From Chlamydia sp. BM-2023 (GTDB taxonomy: Bacteria > Chlamydiota > Chlamydiia > Chlamydiales > Chlamydiaceae): DNA of 64,000 bases. A program made the position numbers and the translations under genes. The notes beneath the pieces were generated by a model. It was not told the origin of the DNA and searched no databases. It was given only the letters and a program-made list of their open reading frames with translations. The stretch spans positions 1,178,001 to 1,242,000 of the forward strand of contig NZ_CAXIED010000001.1 of the NCBI RefSeq assembly GCF_964023145.1. The letters run 5' to 3'. Below, in pieces: positions 10,608 to 22,340 of this stretch. Every line of letters begins with the position of its first letter. Positions within the stretch are counted from its first letter, which is position 1.

Positions 10608-10646
10608 AAAGCTAGGCTTATATTGAAAGAACATAGGCCTAGCTTT
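10608..10646 (-). terminator. 10-bp hairpin between rpsA and nusA
   Basis: A perfect 10-bp inverted repeat, AAAGCTAGGC (10608-10617) with GCCTAGCTTT (10637-10646) and a 19-nt loop, lies just after the rpsA stop on the minus strand. Only a short, interrupted T-tract follows, so it may be an attenuating or processing hairpin and not a full terminator. Confidence 0.5.
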
Positions 10647-10655
10647 TAAGTAATA

Positions 10656-12401
10656 TTATTTCCCTTTTTTCTTTTTATCTGAACAGACTAGGTCGTCTAA
10701 GTCCAAATTGCTAAAATCCGATCCCATACGATCTCGTTGTTCGTCAGCTAAGTATTCTTTAACTGAAAGAGATACTTTCTTGTGGTCAGGATCTAATTTA
10801 ATTACCTTCGCAGAAACCGAGTCGCCAATTGAGATAATATCTTCAATTTTTGCAAACGGCTTTTCAGAAAGTTCAGATACGTGGATCAATCCTTCGATCC
10901 CGTTTTGCAGCTCTACGAATGCCCCAAATGCTGTAATTTTAGTTACAACACCTGAAATAACGCTTCCTGTAGGGAACATTGCTTCAATTTCATTCCAAGG
11001 ATTCGAACTTAGTTGTTTGACTCCAAGAGTGATTTTTTTACTTTCTTTGTCTACGGATAGAATAACAGCTTCAACAGTGCTACCTTTTTTGAAGAGCTCG
11101 GAAGGATGTGATACCTTTTTAATCCAACTCATATCAGAAATATGGATCAACCCTTCAATACCGGGCTCTAGTTCAACGAAAGCTCCGTAATTGGTGAGGT
11201 TTTTAATTTCTGCATGTACATGTAGACCAATCGGATATTTTTCTTCGATGTTGTCCCAAGGATTGTGTTCTGTTTGTTTTAAACCTAAGGAGATTTTACC
11301 TTCCTCTTTCTGGATGGATAAAACGATTGCCTCAACTTCATCGCCTTTATTTACGACTTCGCTAGGATCAACAACGTTTTTAACCCAAGACATCTCGGAT
11401 ACGTGGATTAAACCTTCGATACCTTCTTCGATTTCAATAAAGGCTCCGTAAGGAAGAAGTTTAACAATTTTACCAATAACACGTTTTCCTGGAGGGTATT
11501 TCTTCTCAATGTCTTCCCAAGGATTGTGCTCTTTTTGTTTAAGTCCTAAAGCAACACGTCCTTTTTCTTTGTCAACACTGAGAATAATAACTTCGAGCTC
11601 TTGATTAAGCTCTACCATTTCGGATGGATGGCGGATACGCTTCCATGTCATGTCTGTGATGTGCAGTAGACCGTCAATACCATCAAGATCTAAGAATACA
11701 CCGAAATCTGTGATGTTTTTAACAACCCCTTTACGATATTCACCAATAGTGATTTGTTCGATAAGTTCTGCTTTTTTGGAAATGCGTTCTGCTTCAAGTA
11801 ATTCTCTTCTTGAGACCACAACATTTCTTCTATCAATATTGATCTTTAATATTTTAAATTCGCAGACTTTTCCAACGTAATCGTCTAAGTTTTTAATTTT
11901 TTTATTGTCGATTTGTGACCCAGGAAGAAAGGCCTCCATGCCAATATCAACAATCAGACCACCTTTGACTTTGCGTATAATTTGTCCTTTGACGATAGAG
12001 CCTTCTTCACAATGAGCTAGAATATGTTCCCATTGTCGTTGGCGAGTAGCTTTTTCCCTAGATAAAACAACTTTTCCTTCTTCGTCCTCGGTTTGATCTA
12101 AATATACTTCTACTTCGGCACCGAGAACTAAGCCTTCAGAAGAATCTATAAACTCCGACATCGGGATGGCGCCTTCGGATTTTAAACCCACGTCAACAAC
12201 CACGAAGTCTTTATTGATATCAACTACAGTACCTTTTAGGATGGCGCCAGGTTGTATCTCACTGGTAGGTTCCTCGTCGCTTGAAGTAATTCCGTGAGTT
12301 GAGTAGAGAAGGTCTTTGAATTCAACTACGTCTTCCGAGAGGCAATCTATATTATCAAGAATTTTTTTGGATCCCCAAGTGTATTCAGATTGTTTTGGCA
12401 T
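10656..12401 (-). CDS. rpsA: 30S ribosomal protein S1
   Basis: This 581-aa protein has six consecutive S1 RNA-binding domains. The first two are the divergent ribosome-binding pair ([32 protein letters not shown]). Four canonical repeats follow with the GxFV/I-L-D/E pattern and GLIH(V/I)S(E/D)MSW. S1 recruits mRNA, particularly AU-rich leaders with weak Shine-Dalgarno sequences, which are common in this window. The start has a good AGGAGA about 9 nt upstream. It is divergent from trxB and heads the minus-strand information-processing cluster. Confidence 0.96.
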   Translation of the reverse strand: MPKQSEYTWGSKKILDNIDCLSEDVVEFKDLLYSTHGITSSDEEPTSEIQPGAILKGTVVDINKDFVVVDVGLKSEGAIPMSEFIDSSEGLVLGAEVEVYLDQTEDEEGKVVLSREKATRQRQWEHILAHCEEGSIVKGQIIRKVKGGLIVDIGMEAFLPGSQIDNKKIKNLDDYVGKVCEFKILKINIDRRNVVVSRRELLEAERISKKAELIEQITIGEYRKGVVKNITDFGVFLDLDGIDGLLHITDMTWKRIRHPSEMVELNQELEVIILSVDKEKGRVALGLKQKEHNPWEDIEKKYPPGKRVIGKIVKLLPYGAFIEIEEGIEGLIHVSEMSWVKNVVDPSEVVNKGDEVEAIVLSIQKEEGKISLGLKQTEHNPWDNIEEKYPIGLHVHAEIKNLTNYGAFVELEPGIEGLIHISDMSWIKKVSHPSELFKKGSTVEAVILSVDKESKKITLGVKQLSSNPWNEIEAMFPTGSVISGVVTKITAFGAFVELQNGIEGLIHVSELSEKPFAKIEDIISIGDSVSAKVIKLDPDHKKVSLSVKEYLADEQRDRMGSDFSNLDLDDLVCSDKKKKGK

Positions 12402-12569
12402 TTAATGTTATTCTCCTAAAAACTACAAAGTCAAAAAAGACAGTGTAAATATAAACCTTAAAAAAGGCAAGATCTCCCTTGCAGCAGATTTTTTATTCTA
12501 ATTTGTTGATTAAAAATTTTTTATTTGTTTTAGATTTTATTTCGAAACTATTCATTTGGGTAAAAATAA

Positions 12570-13505
12570 ATGGCTCACGCTAAAGTAATTATTATGGGCT
12601 CAGGTCCTGCAGGTTATACTGCCGCGATTTATGCTTCAAGAGCACTTTTAAGTCCTATTTTATTTGAAGGCTTTTTTTCTGGCATCGCTGGTGGTCAATT
12701 AATGACGACTACCGAGGTAGAAAACTTTCCAGGGTTTCCTGAAGGGGTATTCGGGCAACAATTAATGGAGAGTATGAAACAACAAGCGAGTCGCTTTGGA
12801 ACCCAGATTCTTCCAAAAGATGTTACTTCTGTCGATTTCAGCACACGTCCTTTTACTATAGTTTCTAATGAGGAAAAATATACCTGTGATACATGTATTA
12901 TAGCAACGGGAGCTTCAGCAAGACGTCTAGAAATTCCTGGAGCTGCTGATAACGAATTTTGGCAAAAAGGCGTTACAGCTTGTGCTGTATGTGACGGAGC
13001 CTCTCCTATTTTTAAAAACAAAGATTTGTATGTGATTGGTGGGGGGGATTCTGCTTTAGAGGAAGCAATGTTTTTAACTCGCTATGGAAAGCATGTGTAC
13101 ATTGTTCATAGAAGAGATGTTTTGAGAGCATCGAAGGTTATGATTAAAAAGGCAGAAGCTAATGAAAAAATTACTTTTTTGTGGAATAGCGAGATAGTTA
13201 AAATTTCTGGAGATAATGTTGTGCGCTCCGTTGATATTTTAAATAATATTTCCAATGAAATTTCTTCCAAAGAGGCTGCTGGTGTCTTTTTTGCTATTGG
13301 GCACAAACCAAATACAGATTTTATAGGCGGGCAATTGACTTTAGATAGTCATGGCTACATTGTGACAGAAAAAGGGTCTTGTAGGACCTCTATCCCGGGG
13401 GTTTTCGCAGCGGGAGATGTTCAAGATAAATACTATAGACAGGCCATTACTGCTGCAGGTAGTGGGTGTATGGCTGCTTTAGAGGCGGAGCGTTTTTTAG
13501 ACTAA
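12570..13505 (+). CDS. trxB: Thioredoxin reductase
   Basis: This 311-aa flavoprotein reduces thioredoxin with NADPH. The FAD-binding GSGPAG is at residues 10-15, the redox-active pair CAVC at 138-141, the NADP-binding [10 protein letters not shown] follows, and the second FAD motif [10 protein letters not shown] is near the C-terminus. Length matches the low-molecular-weight bacterial type. Its 3' end overlaps the convergent acpS gene by 9 nt, leaving no room for a terminator between them. Confidence 0.96.
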   Translation: MAHAKVIIMGSGPAGYTAAIYASRALLSPILFEGFFSGIAGGQLMTTTEVENFPGFPEGVFGQQLMESMKQQASRFGTQILPKDVTSVDFSTRPFTIVSNEEKYTCDTCIIATGASARRLEIPGAADNEFWQKGVTACAVCDGASPIFKNKDLYVIGGGDSALEEAMFLTRYGKHVYIVHRRDVLRASKVMIKKAEANEKITFLWNSEIVKISGDNVVRSVDILNNISNEISSKEAAGVFFAIGHKPNTDFIGGQLTLDSHGYIVTEKGSCRTSIPGVFAAGDVQDKYYRQAITAAGSGCMAALEAERFLD

Positions 13506-13865
13506 CGTAATAGCCACGGCTGTAGCGTACTCGCGACTATGGCTGATTGATAATAGCACCTTAGAGATTCCTAGTTCCTTATACATCCCTGAAGGTAAAA
13601 GTACTTCTGGTTGTTTTGACGATTTAAGAATCTCTATGTCTTTCCAACCAACAACCTTTCCTATACCTGTTCCTAAAGCTTTAGCCACGGCCTCTTTCCC
13701 AGCAAATCTTGCTGCAAATGAAGGGTAGGGATTTGTTTGTTTTAAACAATATTCTTGCTCTTGCCTTGTGAAAATTCTATTTAATACTCTTTGGCCGTAA
13801 GTTTCTATGGCTTTGCGTATGCGGGAAATTTCAATAATATCTGTCCCTATATGTGCAATTTGCAT
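13497..13865 (-). CDS. acpS: Holo-[acyl-carrier-protein] synthase AcpS
   Basis: This 122-aa enzyme transfers 4'-phosphopantetheine from CoA to the serine of acyl carrier protein, here encoded by acpP at 34.7 kb. The family signatures are [10 protein letters not shown] at the N-terminus and [20 protein letters not shown] in the middle, which carry the Mg2+/CoA-binding residues. Length is typical. It lies 14 nt downstream of the small membrane protein gene at 13880-14326, probably co-transcribed. Confidence 0.95.
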   Translation of the reverse strand: MQIAHIGTDIIEISRIRKAIETYGQRVLNRIFTRQEQEYCLKQTNPYPSFAARFAGKEAVAKALGTGIGKVVGWKDIEILKSSKQPEVLLPSGMYKELGISKVLLSISHSREYATAVAITLV

Positions 13866-13879
13866 AATGAAAAACTGTT

Positions 13880-14326
13880 TTAAACGCTTTCTGTTAGGAT
13901 TTTTTGTGATTTAGCAAAATAGGTAAGCGCTGTTTTAATCAGAGCATAGCCAATAGTTGAGCGGATGAAGAATAATATAGCAGGGCTCTCTATATATTTA
14001 CGGATAAATATCGATATAGAAACCATAGCAACTAGAATTAAGAAGCGTTTGGAAAGAAAAGATCTTTTTATGTAAATTTTTTTTGATATTCCTTCGGAAA
14101 CTAATTGACGGGCTAGTTCGTTTTGAAAAGATGCAGATTTTAATAAAATGTAGCGGTATTTTAAAGACGCTAGAACCCATGCTCCCATAGCTAATGGTGC
14201 AAAGATTTTAAAAGAAAAAGCTGGTTCATATACAGCGGTTGACGCTTTTAAAAGAAGTTTTACTCCAGCGGATAGCCAAAGAATGCCTGGAAGGCATACA
14301 AGCAAATTGTTCTTGTTATTAATCAT
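13880..14326 (-). CDS. Small conserved membrane protein, possible CT101/MrcA positional counterpart
   Basis: The product is 148 aa with hydrophobic stretches at about residues 8-28, 38-55, 92-108 and 115-135, joined by a basic region. I recognise no enzymatic motif. It sits directly upstream of acpS, the same place as C. trachomatis CT101 (MrcA, an inclusion membrane protein linked to extrusion) as I remember the gene order. Orthology is inferred from position only, and the spacing of hydrophobic segments is not the clean bilobed Inc hairpin. Confidence 0.7.
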   Translation of the reverse strand: MINNKNNLLVCLPGILWLSAGVKLLLKASTAVYEPAFSFKIFAPLAMGAWVLASLKYRYILLKSASFQNELARQLVSEGISKKIYIKRSFLSKRFLILVAMVSISIFIRKYIESPAILFFIRSTIGYALIKTALTYFAKSQKILTESV

Positions 14327-14403
14327 GAACTTGGATCTATGGGGTCTATTTTAAATTAACTATTGTATATAGAATTTGGATTTTTTTCTATTTGGATTGA
14401 ATA

Positions 14404-15294
14404 ATGCGTGTCTTCTTATCAGCAATATATTGGAATCATTCAAAATTTTTATGGAATGCTGAGACATATCATTTTCGTTTGTCTTGGTATGGATTGTGCT
14501 TTTCAGTCGGTATTCTGCTAGCTTCTATCCTAGGCATTTATTTGGCGATTTCTTCTTATTCTAAACAAGATAGCCTTGTCTTTTCTAAAGATCAGCTCAG
14601 GGGAGCTTTAGAAAATTTTGCACTGTATTCTCTTTTATTCATTATTCCAGGATCGCGCATAGCCTATGTTTTATTTTATGGGGGAGATTTTTATTTTAAG
14701 CATCCCTTAGAGATCCTGAAGGTATGGAATGGCGGGCTATCAAGTCATGGAGGAATGGTCGGTCTTATACTGTGGGCAATGATTTTTTCTTGGAGATATA
14801 GAAGAAAGATCCCTAAATTAACTTTTTTATTTATTTGTGATTTGAGTGCCTCTGTATTTGGGTGTACGGCCTTTTTAATTCGTGTTGGGAATTTTATGAA
14901 CCAAGAGATCGTGGGGACCCCTACGAAATTACCTTGGGGAATTATTTTTTCTGAGCCTGCTCAAGGTGTACTTGGAGTCCCAGTCCACCCTGTTCAGCTT
15001 TATGAGGGAATCTGTTATTTGATTCTCTCTGCAATATTATTCTTCCTAAGTTATAAGCGCTATCTTCGTATAGGGGCGGGATATGCGACTTCTATAGCGT
15101 TAATGGGAATCGCTATAATTCGTTTCTTCGCTGAGTTTTTTAAAAGCCATCAAGGAAAAGTGGTTGGCCCCGATTGTTTATTAACAATAGGCCAAATGCT
15201 TTCTATGCCTTTATTTGTATTTGGTTTAGGTTTAGGGATTGCTTGTTTTATTAAAGATAAAAAGAATATCTCTTCAATTTCATCTGAAAAGTAG
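14404..15294 (+). CDS. lgt: Prolipoprotein diacylglyceryl transferase Lgt
   Basis: This 296-aa polytopic membrane enzyme attaches diacylglycerol to the lipobox cysteine of prelipoproteins, for example MetQ at the end of this window. Visible family motifs are RLSWYGLCF, LSSHGGMVG (HGG), the signature RVGNFMNQEIVGTPTKLPWG and a C-terminal RFFAEFFKSHQG. About seven hydrophobic segments are present. It starts a plus-strand series lgt-yidC-dnaA. A 94-bp gap with a hairpin separates it from yidC. Confidence 0.95.
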   Translation: MRVFLSAIYWNHSKFLWNAETYHFRLSWYGLCFSVGILLASILGIYLAISSYSKQDSLVFSKDQLRGALENFALYSLLFIIPGSRIAYVLFYGGDFYFKHPLEILKVWNGGLSSHGGMVGLILWAMIFSWRYRRKIPKLTFLFICDLSASVFGCTAFLIRVGNFMNQEIVGTPTKLPWGIIFSEPAQGVLGVPVHPVQLYEGICYLILSAILFFLSYKRYLRIGAGYATSIALMGIAIIRFFAEFFKSHQGKVVGPDCLLTIGQMLSMPLFVFGLGLGIACFIKDKKNISSISSEK

Positions 15295-15308
15295 AAAGAA
15301 GCCCGCGC

Positions 15309-15340
15309 CTATTTAGGAATCTCTTATGGGAGATAAATAG
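15309..15340 (+). terminator. Interrupted hairpin between lgt and yidC
   Basis: CTATTT (15309-15314) pairs with AAATAG (15335-15340), and ATCTC (15319-15323) pairs with GAGAT (15330-15334), with a 4-nt bulge and a 6-nt loop. No T-run follows, so a terminator role is uncertain; it could be a processing or leader structure for yidC. Confidence 0.35.
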
Positions 15341-15388
15341 ATACTATGATATTTTAGCTTTTTAGTTTAATTTTTCAGAGTTTATCAG

Positions 15389-17782
15389 ATGAATAAACGT
15401 TCGTTGTTGTTTGTTTCTTTAGTTGGCGTTGCTTTTTTGGGATGTCAAATCTTTTTTGGTTATAATGATTTTCGTTCTTGCAAAGCTCTTTCAGAGAAAC
15501 AAAAAACAATTTCTGAGGAGGTCCTCTCTGTTACAAAATCCATGGGTTTAAGCGTTTCTCCTTGGACAGTCTCTTCTGATGAGGAAGCACAAAAAAATCA
15601 CTATGCAGTACGTGTAGGAAATAAGTTGCTTCTTTTGAATCAAGGGCCAGCAGAAAGTTCTGTTTATTCTTCCGGGGCTTCTTGGAATTTTATCGAAGAA
15701 ACAACGACTTTCGATAATGTTCGTGTCGCTCTATACAACGAAGCCAGTGAATCTGTAGTAATGTCAAATGTAGGGAAGGTATTTCTTCCTGTTACCAACG
15801 AAAGTCTTCCTGTTTTAGTAGTTGAATTTCGAAATAATCAAGAACCTGTAGTTTTTGTTGGTCAGTACAGACAAGACCAAGGCAAGATTTATAATAAAGA
15901 TAGTACTGTTTTTGGAACATCTTTAGTGTTTTGGAGATCCGGAAATGAATATCTCCCTTTAGGGATTTATAACTCTAAAGAAGAAAGATTAGAATCTTTA
16001 GATCTTCCTATTACTAAGGCTGCTATTTTTAATGAATCTCAAGGAAGCTATGCACACGCTAATGCTGGGCAATATTTTGTTTTGTCCAATGATTATATGC
16101 AGCTTGTTATTTCTCAAGATAGCGGTTCAATAGAAGGAATAAACCTACCTTTTTCTTCTGAAAATAATAAAAGTATTGTTAATGAAATTGGTTTCGACAG
16201 AGATCTTGTTGTTCAAGCACCTTCTGAATCATCGTTTCCAGGTTTGCCTTCTGTAGGAGCAAATAATCAACCCGTTTCTGATGAAATCGGGGGATATTAT
16301 CCGTTATTGCGTAGAGGAGTTCTTGCTGATCCTAAAAAAAGAACACCTTCCAGTTATCATGCTTTGAATATTGTTTCTGGCAGAGACCTTGTGAATCCTT
16401 TGGCTAATGGATATCGTGTTGCTGTTTTTAATGGCAATACCTTGGAATTAGAAAGCAACGACGGCTCTGTTAAAAAGATCTATAAATTACCAGAATCACC
16501 AGAAAAACAGCCCTATGCTTTTGAAGTTGAGGTCGGGTTGGCTCATGGTAGTGAAGATCTATGGATTACTTCTGGAATTCCAGAAGTTGAGATAATGTCT
16601 AGTGCATTTACCCCAGCTATTAAATATCGCGCTATTAAGAAAAACAAGGGGCAGTTGGATAAGGTTAAATTACCAAAGGCTAAAGATCCTTTAGCTGTAC
16701 GTGGGGGAGTTTATCCTCAGTGGATACTAAACTCGAATGGTTATTTTGGTATTATTTTATCTCCTCTTACGGACATTCCTGCGGGATATGCTTCTTCGTA
16801 TATTCCTGGAAGTACTGTCCCCACGCGTTTATCATTAATTTCTCCAAAAAATCAGGCATATCCTGCCTCCAAGTACCCCGGGTATGAAACTTTACTTCCT
16901 TTACCCAAGGAAAAGGGAACTCATCGTTTCCTCGTTTACGCCGGGCCTTTAGCGGAGCCTACTTTACGAGCGTTGGATAAGGCATATACGAATCCTCAGG
17001 GAGAAAGCCCCCAGTATTTGGATAGCACTACCTTCCGAGGTTTGTTTGCTTTCATTACGGAGCCTTTCGCAGCGCTACTGTTCATCATTATGAAATTTTT
17101 CAGAATGATCACGGGATCATGGGGGATTTCCATTATCCTGCTGACAGTATTTTTAAAATTGTTACTGTACCCTTTGAATGCTTGGTCTATACGTTCTATG
17201 AGACGTATGCAAAAGCTCTCTCCTTATATTCAAGAGATCCAACAGAAATATAAGAAAGAGCCTAAGCGAGCTCAAATGGAAATAATGACGTTATATAAGA
17301 CAAATAAAGTGAATCCTATAACGGGTTGTTTACCGTTATTAATTCAGCTGCCTTTTCTTATAGCCATGTTTGACTTATTAAAATCTTCATTCTTACTTCG
17401 TGGAGCATCATTTATCCCCGGATGGATCGATAATTTAACAGCTCCTGACGTATTGTTTTCTTGGAAGACTCCTGTATGGTTTCTTGGCAATGAGTTTCAT
17501 CTGCTTCCTATACTGTTAGGAATCGTTATGTTCGCTCAACAAAAGATTACTGCTTTAAAGAAAAAGGGGCCTGCAACGGATCAACAAAGACAACAAGAAA
17601 CAATGGGAACCATGATGGCGCTCTTGTTTACCTTTATGTTTTATAACTTCCCTTCAGGTTTAAATATCTATTGGTTTTCATCCATGTTGCTGGGAGTAAT
17701 TCAGCAGTGGGCTACTAATAAGATATTGGATAGCAAACATCTTAAAAATGAAGTCTCTGTTAATACGAAAAAACACAGGTAA
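15389..17782 (+). CDS. yidC: Membrane protein insertase YidC (60 kDa inner-membrane protein)
   Basis: This 797-aa YidC/Oxa1 insertase is long for the family because of a large periplasmic domain (about residues 25-555). The C-terminal insertase core has hydrophobic segments from about 560 and the diagnostic block [20 protein letters not shown]. The basic cytoplasmic loop [17 protein letters not shown] comes before it. The N-terminus is one signal-anchor segment ending in FLGC at residues 16-19, which resembles a lipobox with Phe at -3. No clear Shine-Dalgarno precedes the ATG. It ends 65 nt before dnaA. Confidence 0.95.
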   Translation: MNKRSLLFVSLVGVAFLGCQIFFGYNDFRSCKALSEKQKTISEEVLSVTKSMGLSVSPWTVSSDEEAQKNHYAVRVGNKLLLLNQGPAESSVYSSGASWNFIEETTTFDNVRVALYNEASESVVMSNVGKVFLPVTNESLPVLVVEFRNNQEPVVFVGQYRQDQGKIYNKDSTVFGTSLVFWRSGNEYLPLGIYNSKEERLESLDLPITKAAIFNESQGSYAHANAGQYFVLSNDYMQLVISQDSGSIEGINLPFSSENNKSIVNEIGFDRDLVVQAPSESSFPGLPSVGANNQPVSDEIGGYYPLLRRGVLADPKKRTPSSYHALNIVSGRDLVNPLANGYRVAVFNGNTLELESNDGSVKKIYKLPESPEKQPYAFEVEVGLAHGSEDLWITSGIPEVEIMSSAFTPAIKYRAIKKNKGQLDKVKLPKAKDPLAVRGGVYPQWILNSNGYFGIILSPLTDIPAGYASSYIPGSTVPTRLSLISPKNQAYPASKYPGYETLLPLPKEKGTHRFLVYAGPLAEPTLRALDKAYTNPQGESPQYLDSTTFRGLFAFITEPFAALLFIIMKFFRMITGSWGISIILLTVFLKLLLYPLNAWSIRSMRRMQKLSPYIQEIQQKYKKEPKRAQMEIMTLYKTNKVNPITGCLPLLIQLPFLIAMFDLLKSSFLLRGASFIPGWIDNLTAPDVLFSWKTPVWFLGNEFHLLPILLGIVMFAQQKITALKKKGPATDQQRQQETMGTMMALLFTFMFYNFPSGLNIYWFSSMLLGVIQQWATNKILDSKHLKNEVSVNTKKHR

Positions 17783-17847
17783 TAACTAAAACAAAGCTTT
17801 TTTATATAAAAAAAGATATATAAAAACTATTTAGATGAGATAGTTTT

Positions 17848-19230
17848 ATGCGAGCTTGGGAAGACTTTCTTTTACTACAAGAAAAAGAAATAGGCACAAG
17901 TACTGTAGATAAGTGGTTAAGATCATTAAAAGTTCTATGTTTTGATGCATGTAATTTGTACCTTGAAGCCAAAGATTCTTTTCAAGTGACTTGGTTTGAG
18001 GAGCACATTCGTCACAAGGTAAAAACAGGTTTAGTGAACAATAATGGAAAGCTGATTCGTGTTCACGTTACTTCTTTGGATAAAACTACCCCATTTTATA
18101 GGGAAAAACAGATTCAGCAGGAAAAAACAGCCTACTTTACTATGCAGTATGGCAATGTAAATCCTGAAATGTCCTTTGCTAATTTTCTTGTCACTGCAGA
18201 AAACGACCTGCCGTTTCGCATTTTACAAGAGTTTGCAAAACCTTCTGAAGATTCCGTAGGATTTCCTTTTAATCCTATTTATCTTTTTGGTCCTGAAGGT
18301 TCCGGAAAGACACATTTGATGCAAGCTGCAGTAAATGCTCTTCGTGAATCTGGAGGGAAAATTCTTTATGTTGCCTCGGATTTATTTACGGAGCATTTAG
18401 TATCTGCGATACGTTCCGGAGAAATGCAGAGATTCCGTTCTTTTTATCGCAATGTTGATGCCTTATTCATAGAAGATATCGAAGTGTTTTCAGGGAAAGG
18501 AGCTACTCAAGAGGAATTTTTCCATACGTTTAATTCTTTGCATACAGAGGGGAAGCTAATAGTTGTTTCTTCGGCGTATGCTCCTGGAGATTTAAAGTCT
18601 GTAGAAGAACGTTTAATCAGTCGTTTTGAATGGGGCGTTGCTGTTCCTATTCACCCTCTCACAAAAGAGGGATTAAGAAGTTTTCTCATGAGGCAAGCTG
18701 AGCAGCTAAACATTCGTATTGAAGACACCGCCCTAGACTTTTTAATTCATGCGTTATCTTCAAACGTAAAAACGCTATTACACGCTATGACTCTACTTTC
18801 AAAGCGTGTTGCTTATAAGAAAATAGCTCAGCAACTACTTTACGAAACCGACTTGCAATCTCTTTTACATGATGTGTTAGAGGCCGCGGAAAGCGTACGG
18901 TTGACTCCTTCCGGAATTGTTCGTGCTGTCGCGCAGTATTATGGAGTATCTCCTGAAAGTATTTTAGGTCGATCGCAGTCTCGAGAATATGTCCTGCCGA
19001 GGCAAGTAGCTATGTATTTATGTCGTCAGAAACTTTCTTTATCTTACGTCCGTATAGGCGACGTATTTTCTAGAGATCATTCAACAGTCATTTCCTCTAT
19101 ACGGGTTATTTCCCAAAAGGTAGAGGAGGGCGGACATGATATTAGTATTGCTACGCAAGACTTAATGAAATCCCTTACTTCAGCGTACAAGAGTCTTGAG
19201 TTCTTCCCTGAAGAAGAAGTCCCTTGTTAA
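17848..19230 (+). CDS. dnaA: Chromosomal replication initiator protein DnaA
   Basis: This 460-aa AAA+ initiator melts oriC DNA. The N-terminal oligomerisation domain is followed by Walker A GPEGSGKT (residues 148-155), Walker B ALFIEDIEVF, and a C-terminal domain IV with the DnaA-box signature FSRDHSTVISSIRV. Chlamydiae carry two dnaA genes, and this copy sits in a yidC-dnaA neighbourhood. No cluster of DnaA boxes is evident around it, so the gene is not evidence for an origin here. Confidence 0.95.
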   Translation: MRAWEDFLLLQEKEIGTSTVDKWLRSLKVLCFDACNLYLEAKDSFQVTWFEEHIRHKVKTGLVNNNGKLIRVHVTSLDKTTPFYREKQIQQEKTAYFTMQYGNVNPEMSFANFLVTAENDLPFRILQEFAKPSEDSVGFPFNPIYLFGPEGSGKTHLMQAAVNALRESGGKILYVASDLFTEHLVSAIRSGEMQRFRSFYRNVDALFIEDIEVFSGKGATQEEFFHTFNSLHTEGKLIVVSSAYAPGDLKSVEERLISRFEWGVAVPIHPLTKEGLRSFLMRQAEQLNIRIEDTALDFLIHALSSNVKTLLHAMTLLSKRVAYKKIAQQLLYETDLQSLLHDVLEAAESVRLTPSGIVRAVAQYYGVSPESILGRSQSREYVLPRQVAMYLCRQKLSLSYVRIGDVFSRDHSTVISSIRVISQKVEEGGHDISIATQDLMKSLTSAYKSLEFFPEEEVPC

Positions 19231-19243
19231 CATCTCAACAAGA

Positions 19244-19633
19244 TTAACTACGTTCAGTCCTATTATTGAAATGCTTTATACAACGGGAAGCTAAGACTAT
19301 AGCTGCTGCAATTACTATGATAATTTGTAGGATTAACGCTGCTAAAATTGCTGGTGCTGTATAAGCAGAACTTCCAATTATTAAAGCTGCAGAAATAATT
19401 CCGATAACGCATAAAATGCTCCAGAACGATATTTCCTGAATGAGAGAGCATTTTGGGATCTCGATTCTAGTCTCAACGAGGTAACCTGTAGAATAAGCTT
19501 GTGGCTGCCTTGTCACAACGCGACTTCCTCGAGGGTGGTCTCTTCGGGAGCCTGTTGTTTCGAGGTCTTGTATCGTAAACACATTACGTCCAGAGTGATT
19601 GGAGAAAGCGCCGTAATCGTGAGGTTTGACCAT
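19244..19633 (-). CDS. Small Inc-like membrane protein (CT249 position)
   Basis: From the ATG at 19633 the product is 129 aa; an upstream in-frame ATG at 19660 would add nine residues. The first ~65 residues are hydrophilic, then two hydrophobic segments (about 70-88 and 93-115) are separated by a short turn, followed by a basic tail. This bilobed hairpin is the hallmark of chlamydial inclusion membrane proteins secreted by type III. It lies convergent to dnaA with only 13 nt between stops, and upstream of glgP, the place of C. trachomatis CT249 as I recall it. The function is unknown. Confidence 0.8.
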   Translation of the reverse strand: MVKPHDYGAFSNHSGRNVFTIQDLETTGSRRDHPRGSRVVTRQPQAYSTGYLVETRIEIPKCSLIQEISFWSILCVIGIISAALIIGSSAYTAPAILAALILQIIIVIAAAIVLASRCIKHFNNRTERS

Positions 19634-19892
19634 GATAAGCTCACTTTTGAAAAAAAGCATTTTATCATGATTTAATTTTTTACATCAATTTAATCATAAG
19701 GAATTAATATTGTTGTTTTCTTATTGTAAATAGAATTTCTGCGTTAGATATTGTGTTTATTTAGTGTAGGGCTACTTTTTTAGAAATTTTTGTATACATT
19801 TTCTTTTGTTAAGTTCTTTATTTTTTTCTCACTTTCTCCTATGAGAATGCAAAGATTACTCCTTTTCTAATTACCCTTTACTTGGACAACTT

Positions 19893-22331
19893 ATGAGTTT
19901 TGATAAGAATTTGGTGAATATAGAAACCATGAGACAGGCTATTTTAAATCGTCTGTATTTTGGTGTTGTGCAGGCTCCTGAATCTGCCTCCACAAGAGAT
20001 ATATTTACTGCGGTTGCACAAACTGTAATGGAATGGCTAGCTAAAGGCTGGCTAAAGACTCAGAATAGTTATTATGAAAAAGATGTTAAGCGTGTTTATT
20101 ATATTTCTATGGAGTTTTTGCTCGGAAGAAGTCTAAAGAGCAATCTCTTGAATTTAGGAATATTAGAGTTAGTGCGCGAAGCTCTCGCAGGTTTGAACTA
20201 CGACTTTGATAGTTTAGTAGAGATGGAAGCCGATGCTGGATTGGGTAACGGTGGTTTAGGCCGTCTTGCTGCGTGTTATTTAGATTCTATGGCAACTCTA
20301 GGGATACCTGCTTATGGTTATGGTATCCGGTATGATTACGGTATTTTTGATCAAAAGATTGTTAATGGCTATCAAGTGGAGTCTCCAGATGAATGGTTGC
20401 GCTACGGAAATCCCTGGGAAATATGCCGAGGGGAATATCTTTATCCCGTTCGTTTTTACGGTAGGGTAATTCACTATACAGACGCTCGAGGAAAGGAAGT
20501 CGCAGATCTTGTGGATACCCAAGAAGTGCTCGCCATGGCCTACGACGTTCCTATTCCTGGGTATGGAAGTGATACCGTAAATACATTACGCTTATGGCAA
20601 GCACAGTCTCCACATGGATTTGAATTTAACTATTTTAACCATGGTAATTATATCCGAGCAATTGAAGATATTGCCTTGGTAGAAAATATTTCTAGAGTAC
20701 TTTACCCCAATGATTCAATTTCCGAAGGTCAAGAACTGAGGTTAAAACAGGAGTATTTTTTAGTTTCTGCGACAATTCAAGATATCCTTCGTAGATACAC
20801 AAAAATACATATTTCTTTAGATCGGCTTCCTGATAAGGTAGCTGTTCAGCTAAACGATACCCATCCTGCATTGGGTATTGCAGAAATGATGCATATTCTA
20901 ATTGATAGGGAAGAACTCCCTTGGGATACAGCTTGGAATATGACAAAGCAGATATTCAACTATACGAATCATACGATATTACCCGAAGCTTTAGAACGTT
21001 GGCCCATAGATCTATTTTCTAAGTTATTACCTCGTCATTTGGAAATTATCTATGAAATCAATACCCGGTGGCTAGAAAAGGTGTCTCAGAGATTCCCTGG
21101 AGATGATGATAAACGTCGAGCGTTGTCTATTATTGAAGAGGGATGCAACAAGCACGTAAATATGGCGAATCTCGCTGTCGTAGGTTCTGCGAAAGTAAAT
21201 GGTGTGTCTGCTTTCCATTCTCAACTTATCAAAACTACTTTATTTAAACATTTTGTAGAATTTTTCCCCGATAAATTTATTAACGTTACTAATGGAATAA
21301 CTCCTCGGCGTTGGTTGGCGTTATGTAATCCGCGGTTAAATACACTTTTGGATCAGACTATAGGGGATAAACATCTGATAGATCTCTCCCAAATTCGTAA
21401 GGTGATACCCTTTGCCGATGATGCTAGTTTTAGAGAGCGGTGGAAGCAAATCAAACTTCAAAACAAAGAAGATTTCGCCTTGCAACTGAAAAAAGATCTT
21501 GGGGAGAAAATAGATCCTAAATCTATTTTTGATTTTCATGTAAAGCGTATTCATGAATATAAACGCCAGTTAATGAACATCCTTCGCGTCATATATCATT
21601 ACAATGATATTAAGGAAAATTCCGCTAGCTCTATAGCTCCAACTACAGTAATTTTTGCTGGTAAAGCGGCTCCAGGATATGCCTTTGCCAAGTTAGTTAT
21701 TAAACTTATTAATAGTGTTGCCGAATGTGTAAATAATGATCCTCAGGTTAAGGACCAGTTAAAGGTGCTATTTTTACCGAATTATCGCGTGACAATGGCT
21801 GAAATGATTATGCCGGCTTCTGATCTTTCCGAGCAGATTTCTACAGCGGGAATGGAGGCTTCTGGAACAGGAAATATGAAATTTGCTTTAAATGGTGCGT
21901 TAACAATAGGCACTATGGACGGAGCTAATATAGAAATGTCGGAGCATATTGGTAGGGAAAATATGTTCATTTTTGGCCTGCTAGAGGAAGAAATAGCACA
22001 AATGCGCCTCGAGTATTATCCTCAAGGCATTTGTGATAAAAACCCTAAAATAGCTCGTGTGTTACAACTATTAACTCAGGGCTTTTTCAATCCTTCAGAT
22101 AAAGATCTTTTTAAACCTATTGTTCATAGATTACTTCATGAAGGAGACCCTTTCTTTGTGCTTGCTGATTTAGAGTCTTATATTCACGAACACCAATCCG
22201 CAGCAGCTTTATTTATGCAGCCTGATGAATGGGTAAAAAAATCCATTTATAATGTTGGTGGAATAGGCTTCTTTTCAAGTGACAGAGCGATTGCCGAATA
22301 TGCCAAAGATATATGGCACGTGTCTCACTAG
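19893..22331 (+). CDS. glgP: Glycogen phosphorylase
   Basis: This 812-aa GT35 enzyme releases glucose-1-phosphate from glycogen, which chlamydiae accumulate and use during the inclusion cycle. The pyridoxal-phosphate lysine lies in [19 protein letters not shown], and other family blocks are clear ([59 protein letters not shown]). Length is standard. A strong symmetrical hairpin follows the stop. The 232-bp upstream gap is AT-rich, and I find no convincing promoter match in it. Confidence 0.97.
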   Translation: MSFDKNLVNIETMRQAILNRLYFGVVQAPESASTRDIFTAVAQTVMEWLAKGWLKTQNSYYEKDVKRVYYISMEFLLGRSLKSNLLNLGILELVREALAGLNYDFDSLVEMEADAGLGNGGLGRLAACYLDSMATLGIPAYGYGIRYDYGIFDQKIVNGYQVESPDEWLRYGNPWEICRGEYLYPVRFYGRVIHYTDARGKEVADLVDTQEVLAMAYDVPIPGYGSDTVNTLRLWQAQSPHGFEFNYFNHGNYIRAIEDIALVENISRVLYPNDSISEGQELRLKQEYFLVSATIQDILRRYTKIHISLDRLPDKVAVQLNDTHPALGIAEMMHILIDREELPWDTAWNMTKQIFNYTNHTILPEALERWPIDLFSKLLPRHLEIIYEINTRWLEKVSQRFPGDDDKRRALSIIEEGCNKHVNMANLAVVGSAKVNGVSAFHSQLIKTTLFKHFVEFFPDKFINVTNGITPRRWLALCNPRLNTLLDQTIGDKHLIDLSQIRKVIPFADDASFRERWKQIKLQNKEDFALQLKKDLGEKIDPKSIFDFHVKRIHEYKRQLMNILRVIYHYNDIKENSASSIAPTTVIFAGKAAPGYAFAKLVIKLINSVAECVNNDPQVKDQLKVLFLPNYRVTMAEMIMPASDLSEQISTAGMEASGTGNMKFALNGALTIGTMDGANIEMSEHIGRENMFIFGLLEEEIAQMRLEYYPQGICDKNPKIARVLQLLTQGFFNPSDKDLFKPIVHRLLHEGDPFFVLADLESYIHEHQSAAALFMQPDEWVKKSIYNVGGIGFFSSDRAIAEYAKDIWHVSH

Positions 22332-22340
22332 TCTTTGAAA

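Noticed and set aside
17848..19230. dnaA as a marker of the replication origin.
   Set aside because: No DnaA-box cluster or AT-rich unwinding region is evident around it, and chlamydial dnaA genes are not known to mark the origin reliably.
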